Source of the DNA: Setophaga petechia
Taxonomy: Eukaryota; Chordata; Aves; Passeriformes; Parulidae
DNA length: 64,000 bases
NCBI GenBank assembly: GCA_024362935.1
Contig: JANCRA010000005.1
Span: 22,714,235-22,778,234 of the forward strand
Direction of reading: 5' to 3'
In this document: piece after piece, positions 35,386-45,889 of the stretch
Numbering within the stretch: the stretch's first letter is position 1
How the letters are laid out: each line of letters begins with the position of its first letter
Notes under the pieces: generated by a model
What the model was told of the DNA's origin: nothing
The model's input: only the letters and a program-made list of their open reading frames with translations
Database searches by the model: none
Translations under genes and position numbers: made by a program

Positions 35386-35496
35386 CTGAAAATAAAAGAT
35401 AAAACATTACATTACAGCAGAAGTAATTTATATGCTCTCTGAATGTGTTCCCTTCCCATCCCACCCACACCCAAAAAGAAAAAGCATGATACTGAC
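35386..35496 (-). other. Short stop-free in-frame intron, A63-A64
   Basis: 111 bases, gtcagt at the donor and ttttcag at the acceptor. The reading frame runs through it without a stop, adding 37 hydrophobic and aromatic residues if retained. The inserted protein has no FN3 or Ig motif, and both flanks are perfect phase 1 junctions, so I call it an intron. It contains five G-runs on the transcribed strand (35,450-35,472). Confidence 0.85.
35450..35472 (-). promoter_or_regulatory. Five G-runs, possible intronic G-quadruplex
   Basis: On the transcribed strand the sequence is GGG-TGT-GGG-T-GGG-AT-GGG-AA-GGG, five GGG tracts with loops of 1-3 bases, about 24 bases after the donor. G-runs near the donor are known intronic splicing enhancers in short introns; use of this one is an inference. 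Confidence 0.6.
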
Positions 35497-35799
35497 ATGC
35501 AACATCTTTGCAAAGGACTGAGTTTGAAGTTTCACTTGGTGGTCCGACTCCAGCTCTGTTTTCTGCACTGACACGGAATTCATATTCGTTTCCTTCCAGA
35601 AGACCAGTTACTTTGCATCTAAGATCTGAAACTGGTTTCTTTGTTGCTCTCACCCATCTTAAACCTTTCTTTTCTCTTCGCTCCACATGGTAACCTGTGA
35701 TTTCACTTCCACCATCATCAACTGGCCTTTTCCAGGTAACTGTGACAGTATTTTTAGTCACATTTGTTACTTCTGGTTTTCCAGGAGGGCCTGGAGGAC
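35497..35799 (-). CDS. TTN: Titin exon: FN3 A63
   Basis: 101 codons: [39 protein letters not shown] and EYEFRVSAENRAGVG, ending VLCKDVA. It is the second FN3 after the second Ig of C2. Confidence 0.93.
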
Positions 35800-35892
35800 C
35801 TGTTCAGGAAGAAAAAAGTATAGTTAAACAAAAAATCAAGTCTTTAGAAATTAATAAAACCACACTGGAATTCCTTAGCTTGTTCTACTTAC

Positions 35893-36480
35893 CAAATCTA
35901 TCCACCATTTTTACTGGTTCTGATTGTACTGGTTCACCCTTGCCATACTGATTTACAGCTGAGACACGGAAAACATATTCATTTCCTTGAATGAGCTTGC
36001 TAACAACATGCCTACAGCTCTCAATGTTTTCAGCAACCAATGTCCAGAGCAGTCGACTAGTTTCTCTCTTTTCAAGAACATACGATTTTACTGGTGATCC
36101 ACCATCTTCTGCAGGAGGCGTCCATGTAAGAGTAGCTTTTTCTGCTGAAACATTGCTGATCTCAATAGGCCCTGGAGGTCCTGGAATATCTAAAACTTTC
36201 ACATGTACAGTTTCCTGCTTAGTGCCGAAAGGATTAGTTGCAGTAATGGTGTATTCTCCAGAATCTTTTCTGGCTGCATATTTGACAGTTAGAGTAGAAG
36301 AAGTTGGTTTGGTTTCAATGTGCACAAGCTCTGAGGGTCTAAAATCTTTTCCAGCTTTGGACCATGCTGAAGTTGGAGGTGGTTTGCCACGGATACTAAT
36401 AGCAGACAGTGTGATGGTTTCCCCTGCTTTTACTGTTAAACCTTCCTTCAAAGTAGGATCCAGAACAATGCTTGGTGCCT
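35893..36480 (-). CDS. TTN: Titin exon: Ig A61 + FN3 A62
   Basis: 588 bases. Ig A61: [35 protein letters not shown] and [19 protein letters not shown]3 A62: [39 protein letters not shown] and [15 protein letters not shown]. It is the middle Ig group of C2. Confidence 0.95.
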
Positions 36481-36600
36481 CTGTCAAAACAAAGTAAAAA
36501 AATGCTGATTGTTACAACAAGAATACATAGATAGGAAACAAAAGAAATTTGATAAAAATTATTCAAGTAAAATTCTGCCTTTTCAATGCCATCTACATAC

Positions 36601-36897
36601 CATACTCATCCTTGCATATTATGGTTCCTGTGGATTCAGATGGAGGACTGATAGCTCCAGCAGTGTTCTTTGCTCTAATTCTGAATTCGTATTTGCAGCC
36701 TTCAGTAAGGTCAGTTACAGTAAATGCACAGTCTGGAACATTCACGTGATTAGCTTTCATCCAAGTCTTTTTGGGTAAATCACGCTTTTCAACAATATAG
36801 CCGGTTAATTTATGTCCACCATCATATTTTGGTTCTGTCCAAATGAGTGTTACTGAGCTCCTGGTTACATTGATAACTTCAGGCTTCCCAGGAGGAT
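36601..36897 (-). CDS. TTN: Titin exon: FN3 A60
   Basis: 99 codons: [36 protein letters not shown] and [33 protein letters not shown] is this slot's C'-strand. DGGH replaces DGGS. Confidence 0.94.
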
Positions 36898-36977
36898 CTA
36901 GGGGGAAAAAAAATAGCAGTCAAACAAAAGCTATTTCAAATTTCAGAATTTTCTTTTTTATTCTCCTGATGACTTAC

Positions 36978-37175
36978 CAATAGGATCAAGTGCCACAACT
37001 GGTTCAGATGGAAGACTTGGTTTACCTACTCCAGCCATATTGATTGCCATTACTCTGAATTCATATTCCAGACCTTCAGTTAATCCTGTCACTCTGAAAT
37101 CTTTCATTCTTATTGGCGTTGTATTTGCTCTCTTCCACAGAAGACTATTTCTTTCTTTAACTTCAATGTGATAGC
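36978..37175 (-). CDS. TTN: Titin exon: FN3 A59, second part
   Basis: 198 bases encode the C-terminal two thirds of A59, from [18 protein letters not shown] to PVVALDPI, with [15 protein letters not shown]. The first third is in a separate exon at 37,689-37,793. The intron is phase 1, splitting the glycine codon before Y in GSPIT/GYHIE, at the start of the C-strand. Confidence 0.92.
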
Positions 37176-37688
37176 CTAGAAGATAAATGATGAGATAAAA
37201 ATATGGGGGGAGGGGTTTATAGAAATCCTAATTTCTCACAGCATTGTGAAACATCATACTGCCCATATTGCACATTGTACATGCATTGTGCAAGAGGAGC
37301 ACTGAAAATCAGGTTAAGAAATGGATGTGGACATACATGGTGGATGTACATAATTGCAATGAGGAGGTGTTTGTAAATGCAAATTGCTAATTTTGTAGAC
37401 CCAATTATTGTCACATACGGGTGAATTTGAGTTTATTTCTTTACATATTTTGGCTCTGAGAAAAGGTATTGTTTCTCAGTTAGTATTTTCCCAACATTTG
37501 AGTTATTTCTTTTTTAAACAGGAAGTAAACCAGTGAAATCAGTCAATTAAACAGTCAGTCAATCAAGCAATCAAGCAATCAAGTCAGTGCATCAACACCT
37601 GCTACTTTTATCTGGCCTTTTGACAGAGAGAAAGAACTACTGAGTAGCATTAACTACAGAAATGCTAGGGAGGTTTCGGGGGATGTAC
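37176..37688 (-). other. Intron inside FN3 A59 (513 bases)
   Basis: Phase 1 intron within a domain. It has an eight-base repeat (CAATCAAG, three copies at 37,560-37,583), a TGCACA/TGTGCA inverted pair at 37,270-37,293, and a G-rich stretch near 37,205. I see no coding exon in it. Confidence 0.8.
37560..37583. repeat. (CAATCAAG)x3 tandem repeat
   Basis: Three exact copies of an 8-base unit in the intron inside A59, followed by a partial, changed copy. It sits about 105 bases from the upstream exon's donor. Confidence 0.85.
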
Positions 37689-37793
37689 CTGTGATTGGTG
37701 AACCTCCAGTTCTTCTGGGATCAGTCCAAGTTAAGGCTACAGACTCATGCCGAACAGCAACAATATTGGGAGGTGGAGGAGCATCTGGGACAT
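37689..37793 (-). CDS. TTN: Titin exon: FN3 A59, first part
   Basis: 105 bases, 35 codons: [18 protein letters not shown], then [23 protein letters not shown] replaces the usual DDGGS, a change in the acidic B-C loop. Together with the 198-base exon it makes a standard 101-codon FN3. Confidence 0.92.
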
Positions 37794-37887
37794 CTAAACA
37801 ATATTGAGAAAAATGCAGCAATGTGAGAAATTATTATCACCTCTAAAATGAATTTTTTAGATTTCAAAAATTATAATGGACACTTAC

Positions 37888-38478
37888 CAAACGGATGTTT
37901 TGCAATGACAGGCTCTGATTTAAGACCTTCTCCTACTCCATATTTATTTTCAGCCCTGATCCTGAATGTATATTCATTTCCTTCATGAAGTCTTGTAACT
38001 CTAAATGTGGTTTTCTGGACCGCAGAGGCACAAGTCACCCACTTATTGTTTACATTATCTCTCTTCTCTAGAACATAGTTAGTGATTTCTGAACCACCAT
38101 CATCTTTTGGAGGGCCCCATTTTAAGGTTATGGCATCAGCTGTGACTTCTTCAAATTTCACTGGACCTGTTGGTATGCCAGGTTTGCCAACAACTTTCAC
38201 AAAAATAGTGCCTTCCTTGCTGCCAGCAACATTCCTCAGAGTTATTGTGTATTTTCCTGCATCAGCTTTCTGGCAGTCATGTACCACTAGGGTGGTGTTA
38301 ACTGCTGTAGATTCAAATGCAACTCTTCCACTCTCAGTAATTGCCTGGTCCTCATCCTTCTTCCAAGTTACGGTTGGGACAGGTTTGCCTTTCATAGGGA
38401 TTTTAAGACGGAAATTGCTACCCTCTTTAGCAGTATAGCACAAATCAGGTAGATCTCTTAAGTCAAGTTCAGGTGCCG
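37888..38478 (-). CDS. TTN: Titin exon: Ig A57 + FN3 A58
   Basis: 591 bases opening repeat C2. Ig A57: [35 protein letters not shown] and [19 protein letters not shown]3 A58: [40 protein letters not shown] and [15 protein letters not shown]. Confidence 0.95.
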
Positions 38479-38644
38479 CTGTAAAAAATGAAGGAATCCA
38501 GTTATTCCACCAAACATAAACTCTGTGGTAAAATTAAGATGCTGTTTTAAAGGTATCTTATTTCTATGTATACATGGTAATGATAGTATGCATAAAATAT
38601 AATTTAGGTAAGTAAAGCATTGAATTAATGATCTTGTTTCTCAC

Positions 38645-38932
38645 CAACATCATCTCTTGCTACAATTGTGATCTCTGATGGATTTCCATATCCAGCATCA
38701 TTTTGGGCCCTCACTCTGAAAGTGTATTCTTGTCCTTCTTTTAAGTCTCTCATTGAAAAATGGAGGTTCTTTCCCCGCATGACTTCTTGCCATTTATCTT
38801 CACCAATCAGGACCTCAACAATATATGCAGAAATACGGCTTCCGCCATCACTGATAGGCTTCTTCCATACCAAATTGCATGAGGATTTTGTTACAGCTGA
38901 AGCTTTTAGATCCACAACCGGCCCAGGTGTTT
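38645..38932 (-). CDS. TTN: Titin exon: FN3 A56
   Basis: 96 codons, the shortest whole FN3 exon in the window: [39 protein letters not shown] and [15 protein letters not shown]. It ends repeat C1. Its donor is TTG/gtgaga rather than the gtaag type common here. Confidence 0.93.
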
Positions 38933-39031
38933 CTGGAAGGAAGAAAAGCATAGTAAGTTTTCATTCAAGCTAAAATTAAAGATTATTTGAACAAAAAAAA
39001 AAAAAGGGTGAAAAGGAATCATATTTCCTAC

Positions 39032-39322
39032 CAGAAGCTTTGACAGCATCACGAGTTTCACAAGGATCACCAATACCATATTCATTTTCAGCAAAAACTC
39101 TGAAGAAGTAAGATTTGCCTTCTTCTAAGTTAGTGATCCTGTAGCTTGTCTTTGGACATTCTGTTGTTACTGTGGACCATGATTTTCTTTCTGCATCACG
39201 TTTTTCAACAACATAATTTGTGATTGGACTGCCCCCATCTACCAGAGGAGGTTCCCATGTAATGTAGGCAGAATCTTTAGATGCGTCCTTTACAACCAGG
39301 TTAATGGGCGGGCCTGGAGTAT
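39032..39322 (-). CDS. TTN: Titin exon: FN3 A55
   Basis: 97 codons: [39 protein letters not shown] and [22 protein letters not shown] and the preceding aromatic pair mark the FN3 after the third Ig. Confidence 0.94.
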
Positions 39323-39424
39323 CTGCATAAACACAACACCACCATATCTGATTTAGTAACATACTTTTGAAAAACAGTTAAAAAGTTAACAAATATATTA
39401 TAATGGGAAAGCCCTGAAACTTAC

Positions 39425-39712
39425 CAAGTACTTTTACAACAATGGTGTACGACTTTTTGCCACAGCTGTTCTCCAGACTGAGGACATATTTTCCAGCATC
39501 ATATTTATTTACATTTTCACAACGCAGGAAGGTATCAAAATCAGTTGATTTGATGTCTAATCCTTGTCTATCTCTTAGGTTAGCACCCACTTTGGACCAT
39601 GAAATCTTAGGAGGTGGACGTCCTCTTACTGGCACATAAAGTCTCATTGTGACTCCAGCACGCAGCACAAGGACTTTCCTTAGTTCTGCATCAAGTTCTC
39701 CTTCAGGTGGAA
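39425..39712 (-). CDS. TTN: Titin exon: Ig A54
   Basis: 96 codons: [37 protein letters not shown] and [17 protein letters not shown]. It is the third Ig of C1. The ELDAELRKV start recurs in A65 and A76. Confidence 0.94.
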
Positions 39713-40488
39713 CTGCGTGTTTAAGAAAAAAACCCATGTGATTAAAGCATCATGTTTAAGATTATCACAAAAGTTATAGTGACAAAAACTCCCCTTTTAC
39801 TGGCATTTTGCTGGAATACCCAACTTCTCGTGCCTGTGATGATGTTAGTAAGTATCCTGACTCCTGTTTGAAGATAATTTGAAAATATATTTTTTTTCCA
39901 GTGATTTCACCTCCTCTTTTTTTTCTGCCTTTACACCATTTATGTTAGAAATGCTCTTAGTTTCTCTAGAATTCAAAGGAGTTTCAGAGCACCCTGGACT
40001 CCAATGCTTTTCTTGAACTAAGATAGTTTTATAAAGCAATGCTTTTGTAGGTACAGCAAAATGCATATAAAAGCTAGCATGTATCTGGAGGAGCACATGT
40101 CATACAATCAAAGAGAATCATACAGCTGCTTAGAATAGTATTCTTCGCTTCAAGTTATTTAGACGATATGAAGGTGACTGAAAGTTTTAAGAAAGATGAG
40201 AGATCTGAAAATTCTAATATTATGATTAAAAAAAGACAAAAAATCTTGAAGATCCAGTAGGAGGCAGAAGGCTATAAAACATACAATGAAAAAAGCAGAC
40301 ACCAAATTCTATTCTGTTGCTAATTGCTCTGTTTTCTTCCAAATTAGCCACTGTTAGCCCACATTTTTTGAGTAAAAACATGGTCCAAATTAATCTGTGC
40401 CTGTGACCTGTGACAAAGTGTGTCGTTTAAACTCATCCCATAAATCGAAGCAAAAGTCAACAAGGCAATGTGTTTTCAGTGAACTTAC
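39713..40488 (-). other. Intron, A53-A54 (776 bases)
   Basis: Phase 1, canonical ends. I see no exon, RNA motif or repeat family in it; open frames here are short and without titin motifs. Confidence 0.7.
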
Positions 40489-40794
40489 TTAAAATGTCTT
40501 TGGCAGTGTGTTTATCCGGAACATCACTTGGATCGCTGTATCCAATCTTATTGACAGCATAAACACGGAACTGGTACTCTGTATCCTCCATCAGCCCTGT
40601 TACCACAAATTGTGTAGCCTGTAAATTCTTGGGTAGATTGCACCTGACCCAGTTGTCTGTGTCAGCTCGTTTTGATTCCACTAGATAACCAATGATAGGG
40701 CTTCCCCCATCATATGCTGGTTTGCTCCATGACAGGCTTATGGAATTACGAGTAGTATCAACCACTTTCGGGAAAGCAGGTGGGCCAGGAGGAT
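40489..40794 (-). CDS. TTN: Titin exon: FN3 A53
   Basis: 102 codons: [39 protein letters not shown] and [30 protein letters not shown] is the short insertion typical of the third FN3 after the second Ig. Confidence 0.94.
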
Positions 40795-40887
40795 CTGCGA
40801 ATCAAAACAACATAAAGTTAGCATACCAAATGCTGCATGATAGTATTTGGAAATAATAATGGAAAATATCTGAGACTTTTAGCTTAC

Positions 40888-41190
40888 ATTGAGGGTCACG
40901 AGCATACACAGCTTTAGATGGTGCACTAGGCTTGCCAGGTCCAGCCTTATTCAGTGCTATCACCCGGAACTCATACTCTGTTCCTTCTTGGAGTCCAGTA
41001 GCTTTAACAGTTCTTTCAATGACAGGCTTCCTGTTTACTTTTGTCCAGTTAAGAGCCTTTGTTTCACGCTTCTCAAGTATATAACCAGTTATTGGGGATC
41101 CACCATCACTAGCTGGTGGCTTCCAGCTAACAGTCATAAAGTCTTTTGTTACATTGCTAATTACTGGTGGATCACAAGGTCCGGGCACAT
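40888..41190 (-). CDS. TTN: Titin exon: FN3 A52
   Basis: 101 codons: [39 protein letters not shown] and [31 protein letters not shown] is its C'-strand. Confidence 0.94.
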
Positions 41191-41279
41191 CTGTGGAGAT
41201 TTATTTGAAAATTACACTCACATTCTTAAGTATAGACAAAACCCCAGTGATTAATGAAACTATTCCACAAAGCACTTAC

Positions 41280-41576
41280 CATATGGGTTCTTAGCAACTG
41301 CAGGTTCAGTTAAGATGGGGTCTCCAACACCGTATTTGTTTTCAGCACAAATGCGGAACTGATACTCATGTCCTTCTATCAGTCTCTCCACAGTGCAGCT
41401 TGTAATGGGTACATTGGCACTGACTTGGGCCCAGTTAGGTCTGCTTGTTTCACGCTTGTCTACAATGTAGTTAGTAATTTCTGAACCTCCATCTTCCAAA
41501 GGAGGCTCCCAAGAAAGCATTGCACGATCTGCATACATATGTTTGACTTTGACAGAAGCTGGTGGGCCAGGCTTAT
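41280..41576 (-). CDS. TTN: Titin exon: FN3 A51
   Basis: 99 codons: [39 protein letters not shown] and [15 protein letters not shown]. It follows the second Ig of C1, but keeps only part of the TAEKC signature (YADRA). Confidence 0.94.
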
Positions 41577-41668
41577 CTAGAACAATTAACATCACATTGT
41601 TATAGTTCTATCTCTTGCTATATAATTTAATTATAAATGTGTTTATTAATAGACAGTCTTTAGCTTAC

Positions 41669-41956
41669 CAAGTACTTTAAGCCTAATGGTAGCTGACTTT
41701 GATCCACTTGCATTTTCAGCAGTGATAGTGTAGTCTCCTGTTTGCTTCCTGTTAACACTGAACAACTCAACTGCAGCAAGATTTCTTTTTGTGGTGATCT
41801 TAAGACCTTCAGATGGCTTTAAAACTTCTCCTTCTTTCTTCCAGGTGATTGTTGGCATTGGTTTGCCATACACATTTGCCTCCAGGCGCACATTAGTTCC
41901 AGCTTTTACTGTAAGCTGTGATTGCATAGACAGATCCAACTCTATTCTGGGAGGAA
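41669..41956 (-). CDS. TTN: Titin exon: Ig A50
   Basis: 96 codons: VPPRIELDLSMQSQLTVKAG, GKPMPTITWKKEGEVLK and QTGDYTITAENASGSKS. It is the second Ig of C1. QTG replaces DSG. Confidence 0.94.
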
Positions 41957-42074
41957 CTGTAAGGAAAGAATCCAAAAGTTAATTGATCTAGTAGGACATA
42001 AATGTCTCATTCTTCACATGAGTGTTAGTTCCCAATATGCACAAACTCCTTCCAGAACTATCTGTATTCCTTAC

Positions 42075-42374
42075 CATTTTCTGGATGAATAGTCACTGGA
42101 TCAGAAGGTTCTGAAGGTCGACTAATATTAACTGCTGTCTTGGCAATTGCTCTAAATTGGTACTGAGCATTTTCTTCCAAACCAGTCACAGTGTACTCTT
42201 CCTGGGGTATTTGATATGGAGTTGTATTGCACCGAACCCACTTATCACCAGGTAATTTGCAAGCCTCCACAAAGTAGCCAATAAGTTTGCTACCACCATC
42301 ATGCTTTGGTCTTGTCCATACCAGTGATGCAGTACTCTTAGTGACATCAATAACTTCAGGTTTTCCGGGGGGAT
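42075..42374 (-). CDS. TTN: Titin exon: FN3 A49
   Basis: 100 codons: [36 protein letters not shown] and QYQFRAIAKTAVNIS, where TAVNIS departs from the usual NAAGxxS. It is the third FN3 after the first Ig. Confidence 0.94.
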
Positions 42375-42608
42375 CTATGGCAAATAAAAACATATTATAG
42401 TATATTTTTCAAAAAAGAATGAATACATTAAAAAATGGCTTTAATATTACTGGATTTACTGCATACCTAGACAGTGCAATCAGAGTGATGTCATAATAAA
42501 CAGGAAAGTATAAACAGAAGGGCAAACTAAAGATCATAATAAGTTGCAGATATATTGAAAATTATAATAAAAACAATCTGTTGCAAAGTATTGGTATGGG
42601 TGGCTTAC

Positions 42609-42911
42609 CAACTGGTGCTCTTGCTGTGACAAACTCGGTTGGTTTACTAGGTTTACTTGCTCCAGCTCTGTTCAATGCATAAATTCTGAAAGTATACTCA
42701 AGGCCTTCGATGAGGCCAACACAAGGGTATTCTGTGGAGCGCACAGCGGTGTCGTTAGCTTTCACCCACAGTAAGCTGTTTCTTTCTTTGCGCTCAATGA
42801 GATAACCAGTGATTGGACTGCCTCCATCACTATCTGGTCTATCCCAAGCAACAAAAATGCAGTCCTTATTGACCTTGGTAATACGAGCGTTCTTTGGTTC
42901 ACTGGGAACAT
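42609..42911 (-). CDS. TTN: Titin exon: FN3 A48
   Basis: 101 codons: [38 protein letters not shown] and [29 protein letters not shown] is the C'-strand signature of the second FN3. Confidence 0.94.
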
Positions 42912-43001
42912 CTAGAAAGGAATATGTAGATAGACATCAATTGTATGTTTTCTCAGTAGAAAGTTTAAATAGAGGAATGCTGCTATCAAAAACTGGCATA
43001 C

Positions 43002-43301
43002 CAAATGGGAATCTTGCGATCATCTTGTCTGAAGGAAGCGGCTCAGAAATCCCAAAACGATTTTCAGCACGAACACGGAACATATACTCTTCTCCAGGAA
43101 TCAGTTTTCCAATTCTGCAGCTTGTCTTTGTGACAGAAGATAAAGCTGTTACCCAGTCTCCTCGGCTTACATCACATTTCTCAACTACATAGTTTGTAAT
43201 GTTACTGCCACCATCTTCAAGAGGTATGTGCCATGAAAGAGTGCAAGCATCAGCATCTATTTCAGAAATATCAAATGGAGGCTGTGGCGGACCTGGTTTA
43301 T
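43002..43301 (-). CDS. TTN: Titin exon: FN3 A47
   Basis: 100 codons: DKPGPPQPPFDISEIDADA, TLSWHIPLEDGGSNITNYVVE and EYMFRVRAENRFGIS. PFDISEIDAD corresponds to the (K/R)FDEI(S/T)AD signature after the first Ig. Confidence 0.94.
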
Positions 43302-43416
43302 CTGCATGAGAAAAGTATATTAAGAAAAAAGGGATGAAATAAAATGGTAACGACGGGAATATAGTAAAACCAGCTTTCTATAAAGCTGGACTGAAAAACA
43401 ACTAAAGGGAACATAC

Positions 43417-43692
43417 CCATGACTGTCACTTTGATTTTCTGACTATCAGTACCAGAGCTATTTTCTGCAGTAAGAGTATAAAAATCAGTATCTTTTCTAG
43501 TCACATCCTTAATGATGAGAACAGAAGACTTTTCTGCTTTATGCACAGCAAGGCGACTGGATGTAACTACATCTTGATCTCCTTTCAGCCATTTACAGAC
43601 TGGCTGAGGCTTCCCATATACATGAGCTTCAATTCTCAGTTTCTTTCCAGCTTTAATGTGAACATGATCAGGCATCAGAATTTTAGGTGGGA
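43417..43692 (-). CDS. TTN: Titin exon: Ig A46, first domain of the C-zone
   Basis: 92 codons, the shortest whole Ig exon here: VPPKILMPDHVHIKAGKK, GKPQPVCKWLKGDQDV and DTDFYTLTAENSSGTDS. DTD replaces DSG. It opens the first 11-domain repeat. First-position Ig domains are the slot reported for MyBP-C binding. Confidence 0.94.
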
Positions 43693-44754
43693 CTGTAAAA
43701 AAAAAACCACACATAGAGGCAAATAAGTTCAACTTCTTTGACATATTAATTTTTTCTTATTTTTTTCATGAGAAACTTCTCTGCTTCTCTCTTAAGTGGA
43801 ATCATCTGTATGAACGACTAGAAATTCTTTAATTTAGGTTCTACTTATGGACAACTTCAGTTTCTGCAGGTGACAATATCCATTCCAGTCTTACTTTTGT
43901 ATTATTGTACAGTTTATAAGAGAATATTTATGACTTTGGATTGCCTTCACACACATTTATGTAGAGATTTGTGCACTATTAATGCACAAAATATAATTTC
44001 TCTTTTTATCTGAAACCTGTTGCTTGCTTATTGCTGACCTTCTACAAGAAACATGGAGAAGAAAATGGAAGTTCTTACTGACATAAACCTGCTTGCACAG
44101 TCAGTCTTTCTGTATCTTTGAATTATTTTTCTCCTACTTCTTCTTTTGCACAAAATAATTTTTTTCCCAAAAGAAACCTGGCAGTACGTTTGGTGTACTT
44201 CCTTCCACTGGCTAGTTTTCATTCTCCTGTTCCTGTACCTCTCTCTTTTTCTTCTCATGTCCCAAATTAAGAAGATTATACTCATCTTGCCCTTACCCTA
44301 CATCTTTCTGTGCCTCAGAAACTCTGCCACCTTAAATAGGCCAACCTGTCCTCCATGATTTTTGTTTAAGATTCCAAATCAACCTTATAATATAAACCAC
44401 TTTTTCTCTCTTACATTAAAATAGGTCCATCTTTTCAATTTATCTCTCAAACTACCAGTCTGACACTTCTCTTTCATTTAAACCTAATTGAAGGTATTTT
44501 AAATTTATTTATTTATTTCTCCCTAATTCTTATCTTTCAGTTCCAACTGAAACTGTACCTGAAAAATTATTTAATAATTCTGCTTAGTGGTCAACTCTCA
44601 TTTTACCTGACCTGTTAAAATATTCAGTGCAGTTAACCATAATCCTCCAGATAACTCCGTAAAGCAAACATCTTTCTGTGACTCAAAAACCTGTATATCT
44701 CACTCATTTAATTATTGAAGCAGTATATTCAGTAGTATTCAAATTGTTACTTAC
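43693..44754 (-). other. Intron at the D-zone/C-zone junction (1,062 bases)
   Basis: The longest complete intron in the window. It is T-rich on the plus strand. An 85-codon minus-strand frame at 44,028-44,285 is only purine-rich low-complexity sequence. No repeat family or RNA recognised. Confidence 0.75.
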
Positions 44755-45057
44755 TGAGTTGTTCTTTAATTTCATATTCTCCTGTAGCTTCTATTGGCAA
44801 ACTTACTCCTACAGCATTTCTAGCTGCCACTCTAAAGTTGTACTTCTTTCCCTCTTTCAGACCAGCCACAACAATGGAGAGATCTTTAACGACTGAGTAC
44901 TCCATCCAGCGATCTGCTGGTTGATCATGTTCTTTGTAGCTAACAATGTATCCGTCAATCTTAGAGCCTCCGTCGCGCAGTGGCGGCAGCCAGCCTAATG
45001 TAGCACTATTCTTTGTAATTTCAGTAACTTCAAGTTTTCTTGGTGGATCAGGTTCAC
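44755..45057 (-). CDS. TTN: Titin exon: FN3 A45, last domain of the D-zone
   Basis: 101 codons: GEPDPPRKLEVTEITKNS, TLGWLPPLRDGGSKIDGYIVS and KYNFRVAARNAVGVS. YKEHDQPADRW is a longer C-C' region. It ends D6. Confidence 0.94.
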
Positions 45058-45382
45058 CTTTAAGGGGAAAAAAGGAACACATTAAACACTGAATTTCCAA
45101 GATTTTCTTATTCTTGAATATTGGATGCTATCCATGCAAATTCAACAAGAACAATATATAAAAGAAGGAAACTCGTAATAATTTCAAAGGTACTATATTC
45201 ATTGATCATATTATTTGAAAGAAACTGATACAGATGTACTAATGTTTATACTAAATTAGTTAGCAGCATTGTTCCATTTAGAAGCACTAACTCAAAAATG
45301 CAAAAATCTGCTAAAATTAGAGAAAAACAAACAGAAAACAAACATGGAGGCAAACATAAAATATACATAAAGGTACACTCAC
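45058..45382 (-). other. Intron, A44-A45 (325 bases)
   Basis: Phase 1 intron with canonical ends and AT-rich body. I see nothing recognisable in it. Confidence 0.7.
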
Positions 45383-45682
45383 TTAGAGGATCTGATGCTA
45401 GAACAGGTTTTGGTATGTCACTTGGAACACCTGATCCATATTCATTCACCGCTGTTACTCTGAAGTAATATTCATTTCCAGGCACAAGGTTTGCTATTTG
45501 GAAACTAGTTTTCTTTAGCTCTGCTGTCACTGTTGCCCATGTCTTCCTGTCAGCCTCCCGTTTCTGCAGGATGTAATGAGTCACTGGGCTACCCCCATCA
45601 TTCTCTGGAGGTGCCCATGAAAGATGGCAGGACATCTTGGTGACATCTGAAACCCTGAAGTCTGACACAGGTCCAGGAGTAT
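45383..45682 (-). CDS. TTN: Titin exon: FN3 A44
   Basis: 100 codons: DTPGPVSDFRVSDVTKMS, HLSWAPPENDGGSPVTHYILQ and EYYFRVTAVNEYGSG. It is the first FN3 after the second Ig of D6. Confidence 0.94.
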
Positions 45683-45889
45683 CTATGAAGAAATTTCAAT
45701 TTATGTTAGTATTTTCTTCTTTAATAAGTTAAAATTAAAGGGGATCAACAGTTGTCTACATGGAGGGGGTTAGTGTTAGGTGATACAATTATGCTCAAAA
45801 ACTGTTGCACCTGAGGATAATAAATATTCCTGCAAGGAACATCCAAAATAGTTTTAGAATTGTCTTGAGGTATTTCTGTCATTACTTAC

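Larger units (their letters stand above)
34226..38478 (-). repeat. TTN: C-zone super-repeat C2 (A57-A67)
   Basis: Eleven domains; the last four (A64-A67) are in the giant exon, the others in Ig+FN3 fusion, single and split exons. Confidence 0.9.
38645..43692 (-). repeat. TTN: C-zone super-repeat C1 (A46-A56)
   Basis: Ig-F-F-F-Ig-F-F-F-Ig-F-F, one domain per exon throughout. Confidence 0.92.

Noticed and set aside
18251..35761. A single continuous 5,836-codon coding exon
   Set aside because: The open frame includes the 111-base intron and part of exon A63 on the right, and reads past the donor on the left. Splice sites and domain limits give 18,280-35,385.
39713..40488. Possible old transposon or retroviral remnant in a longer intron
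   Set aside because: I see no terminal repeats, target duplications, poly-A tail or coding remains.
44028..44285. 85-codon basic open frame on the minus strand in the large intron
   Set aside because: It is Lys/Arg-rich because the strand is purine-rich. It has no titin motif, is not flanked by convincing phase 1 splice sites, and the domain count is complete without it.
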